Below, piece by piece: positions 1 to 5,682 of a stretch of 5,682 bases of DNA; within the stretch, counting starts at the first letter, position 1, and each line of letters starts with the position of its first letter. The notes beneath the pieces were generated by a model, which was not told the DNA's origin, did not search any database, and saw only the letters and a list, made by a program, of their open reading frames with translations. The DNA comes from Verrucomicrobiota bacterium (GTDB lineage: Bacteria > Verrucomicrobiota > Verrucomicrobiia > Verrucomicrobiales > Verrucomicrobiaceae). The DNA lies in contig JAEYUU010000397.1 in NCBI GenBank assembly GCA_023429545.1, positions 1 to 5,682 on the forward strand, in the 5' to 3' direction. A program made the position numbers and the translations under genes.

Positions 1-24
1 GTCCGGCACTCCTTAGCGTGCGTT

Positions 25-621
25 CTATGCCAGCAGCCCGGGAATGAGCGAGCAGCTCTTCGCATAGCCCAGTGCCCGTTTCATCGTGGGATAGATGCGC
101 GCTCCCACGATCGCCACGCCGAGTTCCGCCATCACTTCGCGTCCCCAGCGCGCTTCCAGACGCGGCAGGAGATCCGGGTCCATCTCCTCATTTGCAGTCA
201 CCGCACGCGCGTACTGGTGGATTTCAAGATGCTCCGCGCTGAGGCCCTTCCCGCCGTGCAGCGCGCCTCGCAGCACCGCTTCCGGCACGCCAGCCTCGCG
301 GCCCATCTTCAGGCTCAGTTCCGTGCAGGGCCCGCAGTCCTCCATGCGCAGGGCGGTGATCTTCGCGATCGCCAGCAACTCCGCCGGCGCCGCTTTCTGA
401 TACCGTCCGGCATTCATCGCTCCCTCGAATGCCTGGAACGCGCCGGGTGAAGCCTCGATGAGAGCCTCAAGATAGCTCACATCATAGTCGTAGTGCTGTC
501 CAAATGCCCGCAACTCCTCGCGTGCTGCGGTGATTCCGTCGATGGCGCCGCCGCCTGTCGTATTCGCGTTTGCAGGGGCAGTGGCGGTGGATGTTGCAGT
601 GGTAGTAGCTGAGTCTTTCAT
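25..621 (-). CDS. AhpD-like / carboxymuconolactone decarboxylase family protein
   Basis: A 198-residue protein of the AhpD/CMD alpha-helical fold, whose members include peroxidase partners and decarboxylases. The family core runs from about residue 50 to 190. The key motif is CGPC at residues 96-99 (preceded by MED), the usual place of the redox-active CxxC pair of AhpD proteins. The proton-relay histidine found four residues after the second cysteine of classical AhpD is Ser103 here, so classical AhpD peroxidase activity is uncertain. Residues 4-25 are a Thr/Ala/Gly-rich low-complexity stretch, probably disordered. I chose the ATG at 619-621; the frame stays open upstream (ATGs at 690 and 813), but those extensions look unlike protein and no start has a clear ribosome binding site. 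No AhpC or lipoamide partner lies in the window. It is transcribed divergently from the ThuA-like gene. The fold assignment is fairly sure; the substrate is unknown. Confidence 0.82.
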   Translation of the reverse strand: MKDSATTTATSTATAPANANTTGGGAIDGITAAREELRAFGQHYDYDVSYLEALIEASPGAFQAFEGAMNAGRYQKAAPAELLAIAKITALRMEDCGPCTELSLKMGREAGVPEAVLRGALHGGKGLSAEHLEIHQYARAVTANEEMDPDLLPRLEARWGREVMAELGVAIVGARIYPTMKRALGYAKSCSLIPGLLA

Positions 622-622
622 A

Positions 623-635
623 TCACTGGTAGTGA
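623..635 (-). promoter_or_regulatory. Short perfect dyad abutting the AhpD-like start codon
   Basis: TCACT-GGT-AGTGA is a perfect inverted repeat with 5-bp arms and a 3-nt spacer, one base upstream of the chosen start codon of the minus-strand gene. It could be an operator half-site pair or a small mRNA hairpin at the start codon. A dyad this short can occur by chance. Confidence 0.25.
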
Positions 636-849
636 CGAGACAGATTCCCGAAGTGTGACCGCTGCCGCATTTTTCTGCTCTTCTTTTCATCAGCTGTGGG
701 TAGCCCCGAGGGACTTCGAATTCCCGTGCTCTGCATGGACACCCCGTTCGCGCTGACGTTTGGGACGGCCACCCTGGCACTTCGGCAAGTACCTTCTTGC
801 ATCTTGAAAACACCCGTCAGTACGACTCTCCCCACGCGTGCCGGAAACG

Positions 850-883
850 CTTTGCCTTTGCAAAGCTCCCTCGTATGGGCATC
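850..883 (+). repeat. Intergenic palindrome-containing element, copy A
   Basis: This stretch contains the 10-bp palindrome CTTTGCAAAG (856-865) inside a 17-nt core (850-866) that matches 16 of 17 bases with positions 2375-2391. CCTCG (869-873) and GGGCATC (877-883) follow in the same order as in the second copy, with slightly different spacing. It ends 8 nt before the ATG of the ThuA-like gene, so it probably lies in the 5' leader. It could be a shared operator, an RNA leader element, or a member of a small dispersed repeat family. Confidence 0.5.
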
Positions 884-891
884 ATCGCACC

Positions 892-1908
892 ATGACACGC
901 CTTTCCTTCTTTCGCATCGCAATCCTGCCCCTGCTCATGGCAGCCGCCATGATGCCGTGCGCCTCCCCAAGTTTTGCCCAAGCGCAGACCAAAACCAAAA
1001 TCGTCCTTATCGCCGGGGTCAAGAGCCATCCCAGCGGCCAGCATGAGTTCCGCGCAGGTGGCACGCTGCTGGCGCGCGCGCTCAATGAGCAGAGCGGTCT
1101 GCCGCTCGATGTCGTGCTGGTCACTGAAGGCTGGCCGAAGGACGAGTCCGTCTTCGATGGAGCGAAAGCCGTGATCTGCTACGCGGACGGCGGTGGGAAG
1201 CACCCGTTCATCGGCCATCTGGAAAAGGTGGACGCGCTGGCGAAGGCGGGCGTGGGCATCATGTGCATGCACTACGGCGTGGAGGTAGTCCCCAGCCAGG
1301 CAGGCGCGGAGTTCACCCGCTGGATTGGCGGTTTTTATGAAGGTGGCTACTCCGTGAACCCGCACTGGGATGCCGATACACAGCCTGCGAAGGATCATCC
1401 CGTAGGCCGCGGAGTGAAGCCCGTGAAGGTGAATGACGAGTGGTACTTCCACATGCGCTTCCCGGAGCCGCCCGTGCACAGCGCCCTGCTCCAGGCCACG
1501 CCCACGCGCGCCCTCATCAAGCGCTACATCCACTGGAACGAAAGCGCGGACGCCCAGCTTGATAAACCCCAGACCCTCATGTGGGGCGTGCAGCTCCCGG
1601 ATGGCGGTCGCGGAGTCGGCTTCACCGGCGGCCACTGGCACCGGAACTGGGCCATCGAGGACTTCCGCAAGGTGGTGCTCAACGCCATCGTCTGGACCGC
1701 CGGACTGGACGTGCCGGAGGGCGGCGTGAAATCCCTGCCCCTCACCGAAGCCCAGCTCAATGAGAATCTCGATGAGAAAACGCCCATGGTGCAGGTAAAG
1801 CTGCCCTCTCCGGAGGACTTCTCCCTGCCCACCGCCGAGCCCGTGGGAAATCGTGGCCCCGGCGTGAAACCCGCCGCTCCTGCCAAGCCCGTTTCCGCGA
1901 AGCCCTGA
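892..1908 (+). CDS. Secreted ThuA-like domain protein
   Basis: A 338-residue protein. Residues 1-31 form a signal peptide: basic TRLSFFR, hydrophobic core about 9-24, and SFAQA giving an AxA-type cleavage near residues 29-31. The ThuA-like domain (trehalose-utilisation family, class-I amidotransferase-like fold) spans about 36-275. Signatures are KIVLIAGVKSHPSGQHE (36-52), the turn GIMCMHYGVEV (122-132), WIGGFYEGGYSVNPHW (144-159), NDEWYF (181-186), and GFTGGHWHRNW (243-253) followed by FRKVVLNAIVW. This pattern is typical of the large ThuA paralogue families of Planctomycetes and Verrucomicrobia, whose substrates are mostly unknown but often assumed to be sugar-related. The tail from about 320 is Ala/Pro/Lys-rich and probably disordered. 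I chose the ATG at 892 over the in-frame ATG at 838 because the signal peptide begins there and the upstream part overlaps a repeated intergenic element. No Shine-Dalgarno sequence is visible. The family is sure; the reaction is not known. Confidence 0.9.
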   Translation: MTRLSFFRIAILPLLMAAAMMPCASPSFAQAQTKTKIVLIAGVKSHPSGQHEFRAGGTLLARALNEQSGLPLDVVLVTEGWPKDESVFDGAKAVICYADGGGKHPFIGHLEKVDALAKAGVGIMCMHYGVEVVPSQAGAEFTRWIGGFYEGGYSVNPHWDADTQPAKDHPVGRGVKPVKVNDEWYFHMRFPEPPVHSALLQATPTRALIKRYIHWNESADAQLDKPQTLMWGVQLPDGGRGVGFTGGHWHRNWAIEDFRKVVLNAIVWTAGLDVPEGGVKSLPLTEAQLNENLDEKTPMVQVKLPSPEDFSLPTAEPVGNRGPGVKPAAPAKPVSAKP

Positions 1909-1921
1909 ACCTCTCGCGATA

Positions 1922-1958
1922 CCGCGCCCCGCCCCTTTGCTTGGTTGGGGAGGCGCGG
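1922..1958 (+). terminator. Strong GC hairpin after the ThuA-like gene, terminator-like
   Basis: CCGCGCC (1922-1928) pairs perfectly with GGCGCGG (1952-1958). Inside it, CCCC (1932-1935) can pair with GGGG (1947-1950), with a 3-versus-1 internal loop and an 11-nt T/G-rich apical loop. It begins 13 nt after the ThuA-like stop codon. No T-tract follows, so it is not a canonical intrinsic terminator; it may be a Rho-assisted end or a 3'-end stabilising hairpin. Confidence 0.4.
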
Positions 1959-2020
1959 AAGGGCAGAGCGGCAGGTGGTCGTGTGTCGGCTCAACGGTTC
2001 ATTTCGACTTTACAAGACTG

Positions 2021-2033
2021 GCCGGACTCCGGC
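2021..2033 (+). promoter_or_regulatory. Leader hairpin 1 ahead of small membrane protein
   Basis: GCCGG-ACT-CCGGC is a perfect inverted repeat with 5-bp GC arms and a 3-nt loop. It lies 7 nt before a second perfect inverted repeat that covers the start codon of the next gene. The two could form consecutive stem-loops in the transcript leader. The function is unknown. Confidence 0.35.
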
Positions 2034-2040
2034 TTACATG

Positions 2041-2057
2041 CATTCATCGCATGAATG
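2041..2057 (+). promoter_or_regulatory. Inverted repeat enclosing a start codon
   Basis: CATTCAT-CGC-ATGAATG is a perfect inverted repeat with 7-bp arms and a 3-nt spacer. The right arm begins with the ATG start codon (2051-2053) of the small membrane protein. In RNA this would form a stem-loop pairing the start codon. It might restrict translation, or it could be a DNA operator. Part of the symmetry may be chance, since the second codons repeat ATGA. Confidence 0.45.
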
Positions 2058-2308
2058 AAGTAGCCGCCGCTCCTGACGCCCATCTTCCGCCCCTCCTGCA
2101 GCTCTTGGTGGTCGGTGTCGCCTTTGCTGGGGCCTTGTTGCACCCCGGCCTGGTCGTCTATGCGGCCTTCCGTGCCTGGTTAAAATTGCCCGGCCCGCAG
2201 GCCACGCTCATCTCCATCGCCTGCCTGTTCTGTCCGCTGCCCTTCATCGGGCCCATCATTCTACTCCTCATGATCAACAAGCTCAGCAGGCAGCCGCAGG
2301 GGAGCTGA
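2051..2308 (+). CDS. Small two-helix membrane protein, hypothetical
   Basis: An 85-residue protein I do not recognise. A short polar N-terminus (1-12, MNEVAAAPDAHL) is followed by a hydrophobic helix at about 14-38. A short basic loop (RAWLKLPGPQ, 41-50) leads to a second hydrophobic helix at about 52-74, rich in Leu, Ile and Pro with CPLPFIGPI in its middle, and the tail is polar with Lys and Arg. The basic loop suggests it faces the cytoplasm. Codon usage has the same high third-position GC as the neighbours, which supports a real gene. The frame is open upstream to 1937, but that extension runs through the hairpins and looks unlike protein, so I chose the ATG at 2051. No Shine-Dalgarno sequence is visible, and the start codon sits inside a perfect inverted repeat. 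Gene status is likely; function unknown. Confidence 0.6.
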   Translation: MNEVAAAPDAHLPPLLQLLVVGVAFAGALLHPGLVVYAAFRAWLKLPGPQATLISIACLFCPLPFIGPIILLLMINKLSRQPQGS

Positions 2309-2374
2309 ACGGAAAACACGAACCGCAAAAGAAGCGGTCCCGCTGACCGTAGCACCGACTGCTTCCCGCCCTTC

Positions 2375-2409
2375 CTTTGGCTTTGCAAAGCCCTCGACCC
2401 TCGGGCATC
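2375..2409 (+). repeat. Intergenic palindrome-containing element, copy B
   Basis: This holds a perfect 14-bp palindrome, GGCTTTGCAAAGCC (2379-2392). Its 17-nt core (2375-2391) matches 850-866 at 16 of 17 bases, and it continues with CCTCG (2392-2396) and GGGCATC (2403-2409) as in copy A. It ends 40 nt before the ATG of the Fur-family regulator. The spacer 2309-2449 otherwise shows only a weak ACCGC/GCGGT dyad (2322-2338) and no clear promoter. Confidence 0.5.
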
Positions 2410-2449
2410 CTTACGACTTCGCCACGAGTCCTGCCGAAGCAAAGCAACG

Positions 2450-2995
2450 ATGACCCCCACTACCGCGAACGACGTATCTCATGGCATGGAGCACACCGGC
2501 AGCCATGCCCACACCCACGGCCATGTGCATGAACATGGCACGAGTCGCCTCCCCATGACCGCGCGCCAGTCCTCCACGCTCGTGCAGGAGGCGATTTCAC
2601 GCTGCCGGGCGCTGGGACTTCGTCGTACGGCTGCGCTGGAGGACCTGCTGAAAGTCCTCACCGAATCCCCGCGGCCCATGACCCTGGGCGAACTCGCCGA
2701 GTCCAAGCCCCTGAAAAATCGCTGCGACCGCGCCACGGTCTTCCGCCTCCTCGTGCGCCTGGAGAAGCACGGCATCCTGCGCCGCCTCGGCCTTCATGAC
2801 CGTTCCGCGTACTACACCATGAACCTGCCGGACACGCATCACGATTACCTGATCTGCACCGAATGCGGCGTGATTGAGCAACTCGACATCGCCTGTCCCG
2901 TGGAGCAGCTCGAGGCCCAGATCGCCCGGGACTCCGGCTTCCGGAAGCTGTATCACGAGTTGGAGTTTTTCGGCGTTTGCCCGAAATGCAGTTGA
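2450..2995 (+). CDS. Fur/Zur-family metalloregulator with histidine-rich N-terminus
   Basis: A 181-residue transcriptional regulator of the Fur superfamily, about 30-40 residues longer than typical members. Residues 11-29 carry eight histidines in a mostly alternating pattern (HAHTHGHVHEH), a probable metal-binding tail. The winged-helix DNA-binding domain covers about 45-125; the recognition helix region reads DRATVFRLLVRLEKHGIL (93-110), where most Fur proteins have ATVYR. The dimerisation and metal domain follows, with HHDY at 130-133 (usually HHDH), CTEC at 136-139 and CPKC at 177-180, the paired CxxC motifs of the structural zinc site, plus His169. I chose the ATG at 2450 because it keeps the histidine-rich tail; ATGs at 2486 and 2555 are possible, and the last would remove the tail. 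Metal specificity cannot be read safely: zinc is favoured by the histidine-rich tail, but iron, manganese or peroxide sensing remain possible. It lies 64 nt upstream of the VWA gene in the same direction. Confidence 0.9.
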   Translation: MTPTTANDVSHGMEHTGSHAHTHGHVHEHGTSRLPMTARQSSTLVQEAISRCRALGLRRTAALEDLLKVLTESPRPMTLGELAESKPLKNRCDRATVFRLLVRLEKHGILRRLGLHDRSAYYTMNLPDTHHDYLICTECGVIEQLDIACPVEQLEAQIARDSGFRKLYHELEFFGVCPKCS

Positions 2996-3059
2996 ATCCC
3001 GGGCCGGATCTCCTGCTATGCTGCTCTAGAACATTCCGCAACTCCCGCGCCGCAGCCTC

Positions 3060-5682
3060 ATGGACTGGCAGTATCCCTTTCTCCTCCTGCTCATCATCCC
3101 GGCGCTGGCGTTTCTCGTTTGGGCGGAGCGGAAGTCGGCGCATCCCATGCCCGCCTCGCGGAAGCGGGTGCTGCTCATCGTGCGGGCACTCGTCGTGATT
3201 CTCGCGCTCGCGGCACTGGCGGGACCGGCAAAAGTCATCACCAGCAACCGCCGCGCCGTGGTGGTGGCGGTGGATGTCTCCCAGAGTCTCGGTCCCGAGG
3301 GCGTGAAGGCTGCGCTGGATCGCGCAGCCTCCCTGCGTGCTTCATTGCCGGGCGACACGGAGGTTTTCAATGTCGCGTTCGGCGATGAGACCCGGCTGCT
3401 CAGCGAGGCAGATCTGCAGGATCCCGCCTCTGGCGTGGTAGCGGACATGCAGAAAGATCACGGCGCGCAAAGCCGCTACGCCGCCGCGGTGGAGTACGCC
3501 CGTGCGCTTTTCCCTGCGGGAACCTCGCGGCATGTCGTGCTCATCGGCGATGGTCATGAGACCCGCGGCAGCCTCGTCGAATCCGCCCGGGGTGCGGCGC
3601 TGGGGGAGGTGCAGGTGCATGCCGTGCCTGTTGCCGGACCGCGCAAACCGGATGTGCGCGTGCGCCAGCTCGTGCCCAGCCAGTCCCGCCTGCTTGAAGG
3701 CGCCTCACTGAAGCTCACCGTGGATGTGGAGAGCACCATGGATGGCGGGGGTCAGTTGAAACTCTTCGAAAACGGCGTGGAGGTCGAGCGCCGCACCGTG
3801 ACGGTGAAGGCGGGCCAGGCCCTGCAGGAAATCTTCACCCGCCACCCAGCCACGCGGAACATCTACAAGTACCGCGCCGTGCTGGAGGGCTTCTCCGGGG
3901 ATGCCATTCCCGCGAACAACGAGGCGCTCACCCTGGTGGATGTGCGCGGCCGCCTGCGGCTGCTGTACGTGGAGGGCGATGCGAACGAAGGCCAGTACCT
4001 CATGCAGGCCATGGAGAAGGAGGGCATCCAGCTCGAGCTGCGCGCCCCCGGCACCATTCCCGCCAGTCCGCAGGAACTCAGCGGCTATGATGGTGTGATA
4101 CTTTCGGATGTGCCCGCGCACAAGCTGGGGGAAAATACCATGGCCGCGATTCGCGACTATGTGGACAAGCTGGGAGGCGGCTTCGTCATGCTTGGTGGAC
4201 CGAACTCCTTCGGAGTAGGCGGTTACTTCCGCACGCCGATTGAAGAGGTGCTGCCTGTCCGGCTCAAGGCCCCGGATGAGGAGGAGAAGCAGAGCAGTGC
4301 GCTCGCCCTTGTGATCGACCGCTCCGGCTCCATGTCCGGCGAGAAGCTGGAGATGGCCAAGAGCGCCGCCATCGCCACTGCCGAGGTGCTCACGCGGAAC
4401 GACAGCATCGGCGTGTATGCCTTCGACTCGGAACTCCATGTGGTCGCCCCCATGACGCGCCTCAGTTCCACTGCAGCCGTGGCGGGACAAATTGCCGGAC
4501 TCACCAGCGGCGGCGGCACCAATGCCTACCCCGCCATGTCAGAGGCGCGCAATGCGCTCCAGCGCGTGAAGGCGAAGATCAAGCACATGATCCTGCTCAC
4601 GGATGGCCAGACCAGCGGTACGGGTTATGAGTCTCTGGCCTCTCAATGCCGCGCGGAGGGCATGACTATTTCCACCGTGGCCATTGGTGATGGCGCGCAC
4701 GTGGGCTTGCTCCAGGCCATCGCCAGCCTCGGCGGCGGGCAGAGCTACACCACGATTGATGCCTCGAACATCACCCGCATCTTCACCCAGGACACCCTGA
4801 TACACACCGGCCGCATGATCCGGGAGGATGCCTTCCAGCCCACCATGTCCGAGCGGCATCCCATCCTCGCCGGGTGGGACAAGTTCGAACCGCCGCCGCT
4901 GCTGGGTTATGTGAAGACGCTGCGCAAGAGCACGGCGCAGGTGCCGCTGGTCACCGATCTCGGGGATCCGTTGCTGGCCCACTGGCGTTACGGTCTCGGC
5001 AAAGCCACCGCCTTCACTAGCGATGCGAAGAGCCGCTGGGCTTCCCTGTGGATCAGCAGGTGGAATGGCTTCGGGCAGTTCTGGTCCCAGGTGCTGCGCG
5101 AGACCGCGCGTCCTCCTCAGGGGCAGAACATGGACCTGCGTTGCGAGATGGCCGGCGATGACGCGAAGGTGAGCGTGGATGTTCTGGCAGACGCAGGTAC
5201 GCGCGGCAATGAAGCGCGCGTCACCGCGGAGGTGTTTTTTGTCTCGGCGGAATCTCTCGGCGCTCCGCTCAAGCCCGTACAATCCCTCGTGGTCCGCCAG
5301 AGCGGCCCCGGATTGTATGATGGTACCTTCAAGCCGGATCAGGCCGGTGTGTATCTGGTGCGCGCGCAGAGCGGCGCCCAGATGGTCACCGCCGGACTCG
5401 TGCACAATCCCAGCGGCGAGCAGAGCCTGGGCACGGTGAATGAACCCCTCCTGCGTGAAGTCACGAAGATGACTGGCGGCGCCTATCTGGAGAAGGACGG
5501 CAGGCTTGAACTGGGCAGCGCGAAGGCACGGAGATACCTCGAACTCTGGCCGCATCTCGTCATTGCCCTCCTGTGTCTCTTCCTCATCGACGCCGCCGTG
5601 CGCCGCTGGGAGCACGTCACCGGCATCTGGGACATTTTGACCGGCGGCGCGAGCTCTGCGGAAAAATCGAACACTGCACTGT
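3060..5682 (+). CDS. Membrane protein with two VWA domains and a split glutamine-amidotransferase-like domain (3' truncated)
   Basis: The frame is open from the ATG at 3060 to the window end: 874 codons plus one base, with no stop reached. Helices at about 5-21 and 37-55 are joined by a basic loop (ERKSAHPMPASRKR), as in BatA-like N-termini. A first VWA domain (about 66-192) has DVSQS at 72-76 and D164. An amidotransferase-like domain begins at about 298 (LRLLYVEGD), continues through GGGFVMLGGPNSFGVGGY (372-389) to about 402, and resumes at about 636-662 (DPLLAHWRYGLGKATAFTSD). Between these parts lies a second VWA domain with an intact MIDAS metal site: DRSGS 420-424, T487, D515. Only three cysteines are visible (530, 695, 839), none at the expected nucleophile position, so it is probably not a working amidotransferase. 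A helix at about 829-846, followed by a basic residue pair, probably returns the chain to the cytoplasm, placing the VWA domains outside. The likely role is metal-dependent protein interaction; the partner is unknown. No Shine-Dalgarno sequence is visible. Confidence 0.9.
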   Translation, partial: MDWQYPFLLLLIIPALAFLVWAERKSAHPMPASRKRVLLIVRALVVILALAALAGPAKVITSNRRAVVVAVDVSQSLGPEGVKAALDRAASLRASLPGDTEVFNVAFGDETRLLSEADLQDPASGVVADMQKDHGAQSRYAAAVEYARALFPAGTSRHVVLIGDGHETRGSLVESARGAALGEVQVHAVPVAGPRKPDVRVRQLVPSQSRLLEGASLKLTVDVESTMDGGGQLKLFENGVEVERRTVTVKAGQALQEIFTRHPATRNIYKYRAVLEGFSGDAIPANNEALTLVDVRGRLRLLYVEGDANEGQYLMQAMEKEGIQLELRAPGTIPASPQELSGYDGVILSDVPAHKLGENTMAAIRDYVDKLGGGFVMLGGPNSFGVGGYFRTPIEEVLPVRLKAPDEEEKQSSALALVIDRSGSMSGEKLEMAKSAAIATAEVLTRNDSIGVYAFDSELHVVAPMTRLSSTAAVAGQIAGLTSGGGTNAYPAMSEARNALQRVKAKIKHMILLTDGQTSGTGYESLASQCRAEGMTISTVAIGDGAHVGLLQAIASLGGGQSYTTIDASNITRIFTQDTLIHTGRMIREDAFQPTMSERHPILAGWDKFEPPPLLGYVKTLRKSTAQVPLVTDLGDPLLAHWRYGLGKATAFTSDAKSRWASLWISRWNGFGQFWSQVLRETARPPQGQNMDLRCEMAGDDAKVSVDVLADAGTRGNEARVTAEVFFVSAESLGAPLKPVQSLVVRQSGPGLYDGTFKPDQAGVYLVRAQSGAQMVTAGLVHNPSGEQSLGTVNEPLLREVTKMTGGAYLEKDGRLELGSAKARRYLELWPHLVIALLCLFLIDAAVRRWEHVTGIWDILTGGASSAEKSNTAL

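Noticed and set aside
690..813. Upstream start codons that would lengthen the AhpD-like protein by 23 or 64 residues
   Set aside because: The extra residues do not resemble a domain, signal peptide or membrane segment, and no ribosome binding site supports them.
797..826. Possible sigma-70 promoter (TTGCAT, 18-nt spacer, TACGAC) before the ThuA-like gene
   Set aside because: Each hexamer matches the consensus at only three of six positions, which is not better than chance.
817..1641. A 274-codon open frame on the minus strand opposite the ThuA-like gene
   Set aside because: It lies opposite a confidently identified gene, its product shows no recognisable domain, and long antisense frames are expected in GC-rich coding DNA.
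1935..2443. CTTTGCTT (1935-1942) and its reverse complement AAGCAAAG (2436-2443) as inverted repeats flanking the small membrane gene
   Set aside because: An 8-base match over about 500 nt is likely by chance, and there is no transposase or target duplication to suggest a mobile element.
2996..3009. ATCC-CGGGCC-GGAT dyad after the Fur-family gene as a terminator
   Set aside because: The stem is only 4 bp and no T-tract follows; it is too weak to call.
3705..4490. A 261-codon open frame on the minus strand opposite the VWA gene
   Set aside because: Same reason: it mirrors the codon bias of the VWA gene, and its His- and Gly-rich product has no recognisable motif.
4539..5615. A 358-codon open frame on the minus strand opposite the VWA gene
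   Set aside because: The plus strand carries clear VWA and amidotransferase-like motifs throughout; the antisense product shows no family features and reflects codon bias.

Overview
The window is GC-rich and reads as a bacterial chromosome fragment. Several features suggest the Planctomycetes-Verrucomicrobia group, most likely Verrucomicrobiota: a secreted ThuA-like protein of the 'HYxVEV...VNPHW...GGHWHxNW' type, a large membrane protein with von Willebrand A (VWA) and amidotransferase-like domains, start codons without recognisable Shine-Dalgarno sequences, and high GC at third codon positions. This assignment comes from protein character only; no rRNA or marker gene is present.

Layout. 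On the minus strand, 25-621 encodes an AhpD-like / carboxymuconolactone decarboxylase family protein with a CGPC redox motif. It diverges from everything else across a 270-nt intergenic region (622-891). That region holds a small dyad next to the minus-strand start and a palindrome-containing element (850-883) next to the plus-strand start; I see no convincing sigma-70 promoter in it. On the plus strand follow an exported ThuA-like protein (892-1908), a spacer with three potential hairpins (1922-1958, 2021-2033, 2041-2057), an 85-residue two-helix membrane protein (2051-2308), a spacer with a second copy of the palindrome element (2375-2409), a Fur/Zur-family metalloregulator with a histidine-rich N-terminus (2450-2995), and a long membrane protein with two VWA domains (3060 to the window end, 3' truncated). 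In that last protein the second VWA domain is inserted into a class-I glutamine-amidotransferase-like domain.

How the genes may relate. The genes do not form a recognisable pathway. The Fur-family regulator and the VWA protein are co-directional with a 64-nt gap and might be co-transcribed. The ThuA-like protein and the amidotransferase-like part of the VWA protein belong to the same broad fold superfamily, and both are predicted to act outside the cytoplasm. No complete new system can be claimed. The items most worth following up are the nested VWA architecture, the histidine-rich tail on the regulator, the shared intergenic element upstream of two genes, and the perfect inverted repeat that buries the start codon of the small membrane protein. 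No tRNA, rRNA, CRISPR array, insertion sequence or origin was seen.
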